Below, one piece after another: positions 49,589-59,136 of a stretch of DNA of 64,000 bases. The DNA comes from Anaerolineae bacterium. Its GTDB lineage: Bacteria > Chloroflexota > Anaerolineae > Aggregatilineales > Aggregatilineaceae. Where the stretch lies: positions 16,405-80,404 of the forward strand of contig JAFGHR010000038.1 in NCBI GenBank assembly GCA_016930015.1, in the 5' to 3' direction. Position 1 is the stretch's first letter; each line of letters begins with the position of its first letter. A model generated the notes under the pieces. The model saw only the letters and a list, made by a program, of their open reading frames with translations. It was not told the DNA's origin and made no database searches. The position numbers and the translations under genes were made by a program.

Positions 49589-51289
49589 TTACTCCTCCGC
49601 TTCGTCCGCTGTGTTGTCAAGGTGAACACTGCCCAGCCGAATCTGCGTCTGGGTTGCGCCTAACGCCTTTTGGAACTGCGAAGCCGCCGTCGCAAGCAGT
49701 GAATGTAAATCGTTGCTAGTCTGTAGATGCGATGTAACCTGGCTGACCAACTGCTCGCGTTGTGCTGTCATCTGAGCTTGTTCGAACAACCGGACATTTT
49801 CCAGCGAGAGTGCCAGCCGGTCGGCCACCGCCTGGGCCAATTCCAGCGCATAGGGCACCCAACGGCGGTCACCCGTTTTGCTGAACTCGATCGCCCCTAA
49901 CAATTGGCCGCGCAGATGGATCGGGACACACAACACCTGTCTGTCACCGCGCTGCTCAAGCCGGGCCTGGCCATCGGTCACGGTTTCGTTTAACACCGTC
50001 GAAACGGACTCAGGAGATGTAATGCGGCCCTGATGCCAATCAAAGCCGGTCGTCATCCCCATACGTTCTTCAAGGTACACGCCCCAGGTCGCACCAACAA
50101 GCTGCCGGTTCAAGCGTGCCAGATCACGCCGGGTGGCTTCGATCTGGGCTGTCAGGCGATCATGTTCCTGGCGGCCATAATTCAGCTCGTCTACTTGCTG
50201 CCCACTATGCAGCACCATAGCCATATGATTGGCGATGGCCCGCAGCGCATCCAACACGACGGGCGTAAAGGTATCCGGCGTCGCGCTGTGAAGGTCTAAC
50301 ACACCAAACGGCAGCCGGTCACCGACCCGCAGCGGCAAAAGAAGTTCACTCCGGGTAGCGGGCAAAAAGCTGGTACGCTGTGTCTCTGACATATTCTCAT
50401 CGATCAGGATCGGGTCAATCTGGCGAAGCGCATCGTTGACCAGGTTGTACTCATCCGGCAGCAGCAGGCTGTCTTCCTCCAGCAAACGGCGTCCAATAAA
50501 CCCGGTGCTGGCCTTCAAAACGGCGAGTCCGCTGTCAGGATCGGCCAGGTAAACTTGCGCATGATACAGCCCAAACGTATCTCGAAGCTGCTCGACCGCA
50601 AACGTCAGCGCTTCATCGCTGCCATGTATGGCTGTGAGCGTCTGGCTGGTTTGCGCCGTCTTGCCGAGTAATTCCGACAGCATACGCTGCTGTTGGAGGC
50701 TGTATTGAATACCGCTTTTAAACACCCACAATATGGCCGAGTTGATAAACCCAACAGCGAGGAGAATGATAATGGTCGTGCGCACACCCTCAAGCGCTGT
50801 AATACCGGCGGGCGTGGGTTCCATATCCACCAAAACCTGAAATACACCGCCTACGACAACAGCCACCGCCAGCGTCAACGCGACTACCAGCAAGCCCGAC
50901 CGTCGCAGCAGTACACCGGCGGCAGTGAGTGGGGTGAGCAGGACTATGATAAACGGTGTGTCCATGCGATAGTCGGGGAATATGGTCAGCAGCGACACCG
51001 CCATGATATTGGTTACAAACAGGATGCGTGCCTGCTCTTGCCATCCACGCTGGATCAACCGGTGTGTTAATAACGCAAGCGCCAGGGTGACCGGGACAAA
51101 AAGCGTCGCAGCATCAATGTTGTCTGTGCTGAAACTATCAAGAAGCCACCATAACAACAACGGCAAAACAGCAAGGATGGTCCCCAGCCACATCGCGTTT
51201 ATGGTCAGCAAACGCTGTGCCTGCTGCCGTTCATTCGCGTCGTCGTATGCGTCGCTGATGCGGATATAACGTAGTATTCGTTCTCTCAT
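49589..51289 (-). CDS. Integral-membrane multi-GAF protein, no output domain
   Basis: N-terminal hydrophobic segments, then GAF (FLPATRSELLLPLRVGDRLPFGVLDLHSATPDTF) and second GAF-like (VLCVPIHLRGQLLGAIEFSK). Confidence 0.85.
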   Translation of the reverse strand: MRERILRYIRISDAYDDANERQQAQRLLTINAMWLGTILAVLPLLLWWLLDSFSTDNIDAATLFVPVTLALALLTHRLIQRGWQEQARILFVTNIMAVSLLTIFPDYRMDTPFIIVLLTPLTAAGVLLRRSGLLVVALTLAVAVVVGGVFQVLVDMEPTPAGITALEGVRTTIIILLAVGFINSAILWVFKSGIQYSLQQQRMLSELLGKTAQTSQTLTAIHGSDEALTFAVEQLRDTFGLYHAQVYLADPDSGLAVLKASTGFIGRRLLEEDSLLLPDEYNLVNDALRQIDPILIDENMSETQRTSFLPATRSELLLPLRVGDRLPFGVLDLHSATPDTFTPVVLDALRAIANHMAMVLHSGQQVDELNYGRQEHDRLTAQIEATRRDLARLNRQLVGATWGVYLEERMGMTTGFDWHQGRITSPESVSTVLNETVTDGQARLEQRGDRQVLCVPIHLRGQLLGAIEFSKTGDRRWVPYALELAQAVADRLALSLENVRLFEQAQMTAQREQLVSQVTSHLQTSNDLHSLLATAASQFQKALGATQTQIRLGSVHLDNTADEAEE

Positions 51290-53046
51290 GATGGGCGATC
51301 CTGACTTGTATCATCAGTATCGGCGTCCGGGCTGGAACCATTGCCGGGGAATGTGGGCGGCGCACCCGATCCGGGTGGGGCGTTATCCAATGATACAAGA
51401 CGGATTGCCGCCTGATCTGCCCCTAACGCTTCTCCCAGCGTGCTAAGGGCCGTACTGAGCACATCTTCCACAGCGGTCAGCCCCTGAAGCCGGGCTGAGA
51501 TCGTGTTGATTTCCTGTTCACGTTCGGCAGCGGCCCGCGCCTGTTCAAACAAGCGCACATTTTCCAGGCTGAACGCCATGCGTTCAACGACCGACTGCAA
51601 CATAGCGCGCACTTCGCTCTGATTGTGCGTGTCGGAAAGACTCACTTCGATGGCACCAACCGGCTGCCCGCGAATACTGATCGGCACAGCAATCACCTGG
51701 TCATCACCCGCTTCATGGGTAACAATACGGTTTCGGAGGGCAGCTTCGTGCATCGCCGGTGTCCACTCCACCGGCCCCGATTTCATACCCTCGCCGGATA
51801 CGTGAATGCCGGACTGATTAACATCCTGGGTGACCATGTATTCCTGCCAGGATCGGGCCGTAAGCTGGCGGTTGAGCCGTTGAATTTCACGCAGGTTCGT
51901 TTCACTTTCCAGGAACAAGCGCCGGTTCTGGAGCAAACCGCGCTGCTGGGATTCAAACAGGCGCGCATTTTGGATCGCCTGGCTTACCTGGGTGGCGATA
52001 ACACGCACAGCCTCAATGTCTTCCTCGCTGAAGGCATTAGGCCGTACACTGTGAATATTTAACACGCCGAATAAGTTTTCGCCGACTATCAGCGGTACGG
52101 CTAATTCTGAGCGTGTGTCTTCCAGCAATGTCACACGCTGGTAACCCATATCGACCAGGTTCCCAACGCACGTCAACTGGTTAGTGGAAACAGCTTCACC
52201 CACAACCGTTCGTGCCCCAAGCGGCACACGAAAACCCTGGGCCAGCAGCGACTGGCCGATATCGCCGGTGCTGGCAACCAGATTGGCATAGTCACGTTTA
52301 TCGTCAACCAACAATATCTGCACATGGAAGAACGCGAACCGGTCGCGGAGCAGGTCAACGGTGCGGCTTAACAATTCGTTCAGGTTTAGAATACGCGAGA
52401 GGGCCGAGCCGACTTCGGCGGCAGCACGTGTTCGGGTCACAGCCCGATTAGCACGTACCAGGCTGCGCTGCAAATTCCACGAAAAAATCCACAACAGCAG
52501 CGCCAACACGGTTAACAGCAGGGCGCTGACGGTTGTTTCGTAGAGCAGGTCCTCAAATGGTTCTGGTCCGGCTGATAACATATCTTCAGATTGAAGGTAA
52601 GCGGTGAACGGCAGCAACCCCCAGACAAACACTGTAGCGACCAGAATCGCCCAGGTGCCATAGGCCAATCCGATAAACGCCAAAGCGAGGGGAATGGTCA
52701 GCAGCGTCCGCGGAACAATACCATCGGTCAGCAGGCTAAACAGGCTTGTCCCCACCAGAAAAAACGTAACCGACAACTTAGCCCACCGGGCATGACCGCG
52801 CCGCGCCAGCCATAACGTGAGCAATGACCACACCAGCAATACCGGTGCCAACACATCGCTCAGTTTGGAAACGGCGCTTTCAGCCTCTACGTCCATGACG
52901 GCCATCACCCCCAATGAGAGAGCAAACAGCAGCCCCAAAAACGCTGTTCCACTACTCAATGTCAGTAGCAACCGGGTGCGTATGGCCTGATCTGACTCGT
53001 GGTACTTATGCTGAGCAACAAACAGGGTACGAAACAGCTTGATCAT
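51286..53046 (-). CDS. Integral-membrane multi-GAF protein, no output domain
   Basis: N-terminal hydrophobic segments; LLEDTRSELAVPLIVGENLFGVLNIHSVRPNAF; VIAVPISIRGQPVGAIEVSLS. 4-bp overlap with the neighbour. Confidence 0.85.
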   Translation of the reverse strand: MIKLFRTLFVAQHKYHESDQAIRTRLLLTLSSGTAFLGLLFALSLGVMAVMDVEAESAVSKLSDVLAPVLLVWSLLTLWLARRGHARWAKLSVTFFLVGTSLFSLLTDGIVPRTLLTIPLALAFIGLAYGTWAILVATVFVWGLLPFTAYLQSEDMLSAGPEPFEDLLYETTVSALLLTVLALLLWIFSWNLQRSLVRANRAVTRTRAAAEVGSALSRILNLNELLSRTVDLLRDRFAFFHVQILLVDDKRDYANLVASTGDIGQSLLAQGFRVPLGARTVVGEAVSTNQLTCVGNLVDMGYQRVTLLEDTRSELAVPLIVGENLFGVLNIHSVRPNAFSEEDIEAVRVIATQVSQAIQNARLFESQQRGLLQNRRLFLESETNLREIQRLNRQLTARSWQEYMVTQDVNQSGIHVSGEGMKSGPVEWTPAMHEAALRNRIVTHEAGDDQVIAVPISIRGQPVGAIEVSLSDTHNQSEVRAMLQSVVERMAFSLENVRLFEQARAAAEREQEINTISARLQGLTAVEDVLSTALSTLGEALGADQAAIRLVSLDNAPPGSGAPPTFPGNGSSPDADTDDTSQDRPS

Positions 53047-54749
53047 AGGTGCGATTTCTCCTGCGCTGTCTCAGAGGTTTGTTCGGAAAGCACGCCCAAT
53101 CGTATCGTAATTTCATGGGCGTCGAGGGCTTCCTGCAAATGGTGAGCCGCACGCTGCATGATCGCATCCACACCGGTTGCCGCTTGAAGCTCGGTGCCAA
53201 TGTCGTTGATTAATGCTTCGCGCTGGGCAGTACGTTGGGTTTCATCCAGCAGCCGCCGGTTTTCCATGGCCAGACCCAAACGCTGGCCCACGGCTTCGAT
53301 CAAATCCAGCGCCCCATCGGGAATTTCGGCCTGCGAATCGAGTTCGAACTCCATTGCCCCAACTACTTCGTCCCGCACAACAACCGGCAGCGCAACGACG
53401 CGGCGGCCATTGACGACATCGGTAATAACCGCATTCTGGCTGACGGCTTGTTCGAGGGTGGGTGTCCAATCCGCTTCAGCCAACACCTGTTCCGACACAA
53501 AATCGACGGTTAGCGCTGTCGCCGTTTCCTGTGTTCGGATGAAGTCTGACCATGCACGCCCTGTGAACTGGTATTTCAGCCGCTCAATCTCGCGCAGGCT
53601 GGCCTGAGTTTGCTGGTGGAGCGCTTGTTTTTCGCGCTCGCTGCGCCCCACGGCTTGATACAAACGCAGACCATCAACCGCCATGGCGATCTGTTGTGCG
53701 ATCGATGTCAGGACGGCGACATGTATCTCTTCAAAAGCATTGGCATGCACACTCTGTACGTCCAGCGCCCCAACAACCTGGTCAGCAATAACTAACGGTA
53801 TCGCCAACTCCGTTCGGGTTTCGGGCAGCAAATCGTGTGAGTGGTAGACACTATCACGGCGCATATCCGCAATCAGCAGTGGTTCACGATTAATTGCTGT
53901 CCGGCCTACCACGCTCAACCCGCCAATATCCAATGCGTACGCCTGAGTCATCAGTTGTGCGCCGACAACGCCGGTAGCGGCCCGCAGTTCCATAGACTGG
54001 CTGTTCGGCGCCGCAAGGTAGAGCTGGACATGATAGATTGACTCAAACCGCTGCTGGATATGGTTCGCCGTTTCGATCAGGAACTCGTCAATATCCCCCC
54101 GTGAAAACTGGCCATTTGTTATCACATGACCCAGCTCAATCAGGTGACGAGACGTTTCTTCCAGGCTGATTTCATGCGTTGCCAGACGGCTGCCGCGCAT
54201 TACCAGCGTACAAAGTCCACCCAGCATCAGCGTCCACAGCGCCAGGGCGACAAATACCGCCAACCGTTCATCCTGGGCAGCCCCGCCCAGGTCGCCATAA
54301 TCCTTAAAGGCGGCGGCGGTCGCCACCAGCAAAGCATACCCGGTAATCATGGCGTTGATGCGCTCACTGAGCAGCAAACCGCCGAGCACAACCGCCATCC
54401 ATAACACAGCCCAACCGCGCAGCGATCCCCAATCTCCCACAACCAGCAGCAGCGTGCTTTCAACCAGCAGCCCTGTGACCAGCACGCCTGCGCCAGAAGC
54501 CAGATCTCCCCGCCGGGTAAGCGCTATCGCCGCCACACTGAACAATAGCAGCGCAGCGGTAACAAGGCTCAAATACGGCTGTTCCCAGCCCAACAGTTCC
54601 AGAACGGTATCAAAAGCGCCCGGCAGCGCCAGCGCCAGGCGTGATACGACGAACATCACGGCAACGGCATAAATAGATATCGCTCGCCACCGGGGAAACG
54701 ACGCAGGATAGGGTGACAGTGAAAATACTGAAGCGAGAAACTTTCGCAT
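53043..54749 (-). CDS. Integral-membrane multi-GAF protein, no output domain
   Basis: N-terminal hydrophobic segments; LLPETRTELAIPLVIADQVVGALDVQSVHANAF; VVALPVVVRDEVVGAMEFELD. 4-bp overlap with the downstream gene. Confidence 0.85.
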   Translation of the reverse strand: MRKFLASVFSLSPYPASFPRWRAISIYAVAVMFVVSRLALALPGAFDTVLELLGWEQPYLSLVTAALLLFSVAAIALTRRGDLASGAGVLVTGLLVESTLLLVVGDWGSLRGWAVLWMAVVLGGLLLSERINAMITGYALLVATAAAFKDYGDLGGAAQDERLAVFVALALWTLMLGGLCTLVMRGSRLATHEISLEETSRHLIELGHVITNGQFSRGDIDEFLIETANHIQQRFESIYHVQLYLAAPNSQSMELRAATGVVGAQLMTQAYALDIGGLSVVGRTAINREPLLIADMRRDSVYHSHDLLPETRTELAIPLVIADQVVGALDVQSVHANAFEEIHVAVLTSIAQQIAMAVDGLRLYQAVGRSEREKQALHQQTQASLREIERLKYQFTGRAWSDFIRTQETATALTVDFVSEQVLAEADWTPTLEQAVSQNAVITDVVNGRRVVALPVVVRDEVVGAMEFELDSQAEIPDGALDLIEAVGQRLGLAMENRRLLDETQRTAQREALINDIGTELQAATGVDAIMQRAAHHLQEALDAHEITIRLGVLSEQTSETAQEKSHL

Positions 54750-54754
54750 AGAGG

Positions 54755-57472
54755 TTACTCTTTGACCGACTCAGAGGCATGGGCGCCGTTATTGTTTGAT
54801 TTTGATGGTGATTTTAACCGCACACGTGCACGGTTTGCGCCTAACACATGCCCCAGGTCTTGCATTGTGTGTTCCAGCAAGTCATGCAAATCGCTTTGCT
54901 GTTGAAGCTGGGATGTGATCTGACTGAGTGATTCTTCATATTGTGCGCGTTGATGTGCCAGGTCAAACTGCCGTGCGTTTTCCAGGGCGATCGCGATCTG
55001 GTTTCCGATTTGTTGCAGCAGCGTCAGATCGGTGGGGGTATAGATTCGAGCCCGTTTGTGAGCAATACTCAGCGCACCGATAGCCCGTCCCCCGGCGATC
55101 AGGGGTACGACCAGCACGGCATTCAGTCCTTTTTCGACCAACTGCCGGTGATCATTGTATGTGGAACTGCGCAGATCAGGCACGAGAATCGGCATTTGGG
55201 TCTGTACCACTTCTTCCACGCTCGAACCGGCAACCGGTTGGATCGTTTCAGCCGGCTCGCTGATCCCGTTCAACTCATAAACGCGTATCTGGCCCGCGCT
55301 ACCTGCTCCGGTCTGCGGAAAGGTCAAGGCCAGGCACACCTGGTCGGACGGTAACAAATTGGAGATGACATCGGACACACGCCAGATTATCTCCGTCCGG
55401 TCAAATGTGCTGGTCACCAGCCGCCCAAATGTGCCAATCCGCTCCAACTGGTTGGCACGGCGCTGTATCTCAGTGAAAAGAGCCGCGTTTCTCAGCCCGG
55501 TGGCGATCTGAACCGCAATGGCCTGAACCGTGTTTTTGTCCTCAGCATCAAACGCCTGGACCCCATCAGCAGCGCCCAACACAAGCGTCCCGATCAGATC
55601 ATCATGCAGCAGCAGCGGCGCCAGCACCATCGACTTGAGTTGAAGGGCCTGGAAGCGTTCGCGGCTTGGCCCTAACAGCGTTTCGGCGGCGGCGACATCA
55701 TCAATGATGAGTGGTGCGCGATAGGTTTGAAAGTGTTTGTAAACGCCAAATGATTTGAGTGGAATCAGCGCGTTGGCCTGCGAGCGTAACGGCTGCTCGG
55801 CCACCAGGTTGCCATTTGCCGGAACCTGGTCAAAGCGGATAATGGCCGCATAGTCCAGCTTGAGTATGTGAGACAAACGCTGGCACGTAGTTTGCAGCAC
55901 ATCCCCACCGACCAGGTTGGCGCTCACCTGTCGCGCCGTCTCGTATACAGCCTCCAACAGCCCGGCACGCCGCGCCAACTGTTCAGTCTGTTTAGTTGTT
56001 TGTGCCTGCAATGCGCTGTGTTGCAGCCCTAAACTTATGTAATTACTTAACCGGTGCAGCAGGCGTATCTCCATCGCAGAAAAAATATGCGGGTCGGTAT
56101 AGGCCGTCATCAGGACATGTGTGATCTTGCCACCGGCCATAACAGGAAACATCGCCAACGCGCGAATCTGCTGCTGGATGAAGTGCTCGCGTACCGTTTC
56201 ACTCATGATCGAGGCCGTTTTGAGATCGTTCACCAGCACCGGCGCGCCTGTAGCCAAAGTCTGCCAGTGTACGTGAAAGTCTTCAAAAGCCAGCCCCGTA
56301 TTTGGACTGGTGTCACTGGTGCCTTGAGCGGAAACACTCACCTCGGTTGACAAAGATACCGGTTGGTCTGCACTATCAAACTGCACAGCTTCTATAAACA
56401 GGTCATGGGGTGCCGGGTCGATGTGTTCATAAACAGTTTTTAGCCATGTGGGTAAGCTGGTCATATCGGCCAGCGCCTGCCCCATGTTGTGCAGTTGGTG
56501 CACTTCAGCCGACAGTGTCCGGTTCTGGTGCAGCATGGCGATCTGTGTAGCCAGCGCCTGTAAGCCTGCCAATTCGCCGGGCGCTAACCGTTCACCCCCC
56601 ACCATCAGCGTGCCGATCAGGTCGCCGCCGGTCTGTATCGGGAGCAGGGCCAGCCAATCAGGAAACCGCCGGTCGTACTTCTCCAGTTTTTCGGGTGTAA
56701 CCAGCGATGACAATCGCGGGGCATGTATGTGGACCGGCTGGTTTTGCCGGAGTTGTGGAATCACCGCGTGAAACGGGTAATCGCTGGCAGCGAGCACCCG
56801 TTCGGTGACCTTATCCGGCTCGTGGGCCGTTCGCACAAACGAACGGATACGAGCCAGCCCGTCATTCTTAAAGTCATAATATGCCAGTTCAACACGGCTG
56901 AACCGGTCGCCAAGATATCCGGCAACGAGGTTCACGATCGTTTGCGGCGTGTGATCGGCGGCAAGATGTGGACCAAGCGCCAATGCGCGCGTGAGGGGTG
57001 TGGCCTGCAAATGTTCAACCGCCAGCGCTAATGTGGGTGCCAGGGTAAGCAGCGCCAACCGCAGCGGTTGAAGCTGTGCCGCGTCAGGCGGCAGTTCCAC
57101 CTGCAAAACACCGATAGGTTTATCACCACACAACAGGGGCACAGCCCACTGGTTTGTTTTCGCTTCTGTGACGGGTAATACCGGCTCGTGTTGTTCCAGC
57201 GCCAGGGCAGCCGCTGACGCCGGGAGTGGAGTTATCGCGGTGTCCGGCGGAATGCCGTGCCCGGCCCAACGCTCATACGTCCCATCATCACCTCGCAAGT
57301 ACACATCAACCCGTGTGATGGAAACAAATTGTTTGGTAAGCTGCTCTAACAAACCATCGAGAAACGGCTGAAGGCGCATCTCTCGGTGAGTGGCCTGGCC
57401 AATGGTCTGGCTTAAGCGCCGTATGCCTCCCTCATCAGGTGGTAAATGGTTGTTTTGTTGGCGGATAGACAT
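54755..57472 (-). CDS. Soluble multi-GAF protein, no output domain
   Basis: 905 aa without a clear TM; repeated GAF signatures (LLLHDDLIGTLVLGAADGVQAFDAEDKNTVQAIAVQIATGLRNAALF; VPLIAGGRAIGALSIAHKRARIYTPTDLTLLQQIGNQIAIALENARQF). Confidence 0.85.
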   Translation of the reverse strand: MSIRQQNNHLPPDEGGIRRLSQTIGQATHREMRLQPFLDGLLEQLTKQFVSITRVDVYLRGDDGTYERWAGHGIPPDTAITPLPASAAALALEQHEPVLPVTEAKTNQWAVPLLCGDKPIGVLQVELPPDAAQLQPLRLALLTLAPTLALAVEHLQATPLTRALALGPHLAADHTPQTIVNLVAGYLGDRFSRVELAYYDFKNDGLARIRSFVRTAHEPDKVTERVLAASDYPFHAVIPQLRQNQPVHIHAPRLSSLVTPEKLEKYDRRFPDWLALLPIQTGGDLIGTLMVGGERLAPGELAGLQALATQIAMLHQNRTLSAEVHQLHNMGQALADMTSLPTWLKTVYEHIDPAPHDLFIEAVQFDSADQPVSLSTEVSVSAQGTSDTSPNTGLAFEDFHVHWQTLATGAPVLVNDLKTASIMSETVREHFIQQQIRALAMFPVMAGGKITHVLMTAYTDPHIFSAMEIRLLHRLSNYISLGLQHSALQAQTTKQTEQLARRAGLLEAVYETARQVSANLVGGDVLQTTCQRLSHILKLDYAAIIRFDQVPANGNLVAEQPLRSQANALIPLKSFGVYKHFQTYRAPLIIDDVAAAETLLGPSRERFQALQLKSMVLAPLLLHDDLIGTLVLGAADGVQAFDAEDKNTVQAIAVQIATGLRNAALFTEIQRRANQLERIGTFGRLVTSTFDRTEIIWRVSDVISNLLPSDQVCLALTFPQTGAGSAGQIRVYELNGISEPAETIQPVAGSSVEEVVQTQMPILVPDLRSSTYNDHRQLVEKGLNAVLVVPLIAGGRAIGALSIAHKRARIYTPTDLTLLQQIGNQIAIALENARQFDLAHQRAQYEESLSQITSQLQQQSDLHDLLEHTMQDLGHVLGANRARVRLKSPSKSNNNGAHASESVKE

Positions 57473-57610
57473 GGTTCGAACTTTCTAACTCGTGGCAGTT
57501 GACATCATGTTCTGGTGGCTCCACACCTCCCAGAATCCCCTCTTTCTGCGCTGCACACCCAAAACCGAACAGACCGTGCATATGGCACCAAAACCGGCAG
57601 GTCCGAGAAA

Positions 57611-57988
57611 TTATGATCTGCCATTCCGCAGGAAACTGAATACCTGCTCAGGAAACCGGTCAATATCGATCGGTTTGGTGATGAACCCGTCACACCCCGC
57701 AGCGTTTGTTTCTTCCAGCACGTCGCGCATCACGTTTGCTGTCAGCGCCACAATGGGAACATCGTCAAGGTCGGGTATCTGGCGCAGATGATTTGTGGCT
57801 GTCAAACCATCCATTTCGGGCATGTTGATGTCCATCAAAATGAGATCAGGCCGGTGCTTTTCAGCCATTCGAATACCTTCAACTGCCGAAAAGGCCCCGA
57901 CGACCTCGCAGCCCTCGGACCTTAAGATACGCTGTACCAGGATTAGATTGTCGCGATTGTCTTCAACGTAAAGAATACGAGGAGTCAT
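57611..57988 (-). CDS. Single-domain response regulator (CheY/DivK-like)
   Basis: MTPRILYVEDNRDNLILVQRILRSEGCEVVGAFSAVEGIRMAEKHRPDLILMDINMPEMDGLTATNHLRQIPDLDDVPIVALTANVM...FITKPIDIDRFPEQV. Start refined to 57988. Confidence 0.93.
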   Translation of the reverse strand: MTPRILYVEDNRDNLILVQRILRSEGCEVVGAFSAVEGIRMAEKHRPDLILMDINMPEMDGLTATNHLRQIPDLDDVPIVALTANVMRDVLEETNAAGCDGFITKPIDIDRFPEQVFSFLRNGRS

Positions 57989-58101
57989 CGGCTCTATGTT
58001 CCTTACGGGCATTAACTAAACGGCCCGGAAAAATTGAATATCTTAAACCTTTATTATTTTATCATAGAAACCGTCTTTACCGTACGTTAATTTTTATAAA
58101 C

Positions 58102-58965
58102 TTATGTCAGAGACTCATCATCACCGTCATCCTCAGCCAGCGAACTGGCATCATCCTCCGGCTGGAATTCTTCGGCGTCACTATCATCCTGTAGGATGAC
58201 ATCATCCTGTGTGATAACCGGCGGTGTGCGCGTCCCAAACGGTGTTTGTTTTAATTCTTTCTGGAGATTCAGGTCCGTTTCGGCTTCGGCAATTGACCGT
58301 GCATGGTTGAGCGGCGGGTTGAGGGGGCGCGTCGGCAGGCGGTGCGGCGAGTCGGGATCATGCGGCAGAATCACCTGTTTCATGCGGGGAATATCGGAAA
58401 CTTCCGGCATACTATCCGGTTCTTCATCCGGCGGGGCCTGGATTTCCCATTCTTTGATAAATGTGATAACCCATTCAAGCTCCGCTTCGAGCATAGCCGC
58501 ATGGTGTCCAAGCATGGCATCCACATTAAACGGGGCATTCTTGGTCTTTAGCTGCTGCCAGCGCTCTTGAGTCTGGGCCAGGCGCGACACCAGTTCTTGC
58601 CGGTAAGCGATAAACGCGGTACGGATTTGTGAAGGGCGGAGTACATGCAGGTTTGCCAGCCCCAACTCAAACCCATCAACACTTTCGCGCGGGGTGCTCA
58701 ACAAATCCGCCACCGCTGTTTGCAGCACGCCAAAACCCGCCGCCGTAATTCGGAATTGACGGCGGGCCAGGTCCTCGGCGCCTTGCGGCCCGGTGCTTTC
58801 GATCAATCCCTGGTGAACCAGTTTTTCCAATACATAATACATAGACGACACGCCGATATTCGTCCAGGCACGCAGCCCGCGCTGTTCGATCACGGTTTGA
58901 ATATCGTAGCCATGGATCGGACCTTCGGCTACAATGCTCAGAACGGCCAGCTCTGCATCTGTCAT
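58102..58965 (-). CDS. PadR-family transcriptional regulator with long acidic C-terminal tail
   Basis: MTDAELAVLSIVAEGPIHGYDIQTVIEQRGLRAWTNIGVSSMYYVLEKLVHQGLIEST winged-helix; tail ending EEFQPEDDASSLAEDDGDDESLT. Confidence 0.88.
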   Translation of the reverse strand: MTDAELAVLSIVAEGPIHGYDIQTVIEQRGLRAWTNIGVSSMYYVLEKLVHQGLIESTGPQGAEDLARRQFRITAAGFGVLQTAVADLLSTPRESVDGFELGLANLHVLRPSQIRTAFIAYRQELVSRLAQTQERWQQLKTKNAPFNVDAMLGHHAAMLEAELEWVITFIKEWEIQAPPDEEPDSMPEVSDIPRMKQVILPHDPDSPHRLPTRPLNPPLNHARSIAEAETDLNLQKELKQTPFGTRTPPVITQDDVILQDDSDAEEFQPEDDASSLAEDDGDDESLT

Positions 58966-59136
58966 TTTACGTTTTCCTGCTCAGACATCATTATATTGGG
59001 TCGATTTTGATGTAGTGTATAGTAGTGGTAGGGTACACGAGGGTGTGATTCAAGTCAATTGAGCCGCGCCATAGGTTTGCGCCGGGCCTGCAACATCCCT
59101 GCCTTGAATGGCAGTGTAGTGCAAAGGAGTGTGGCA

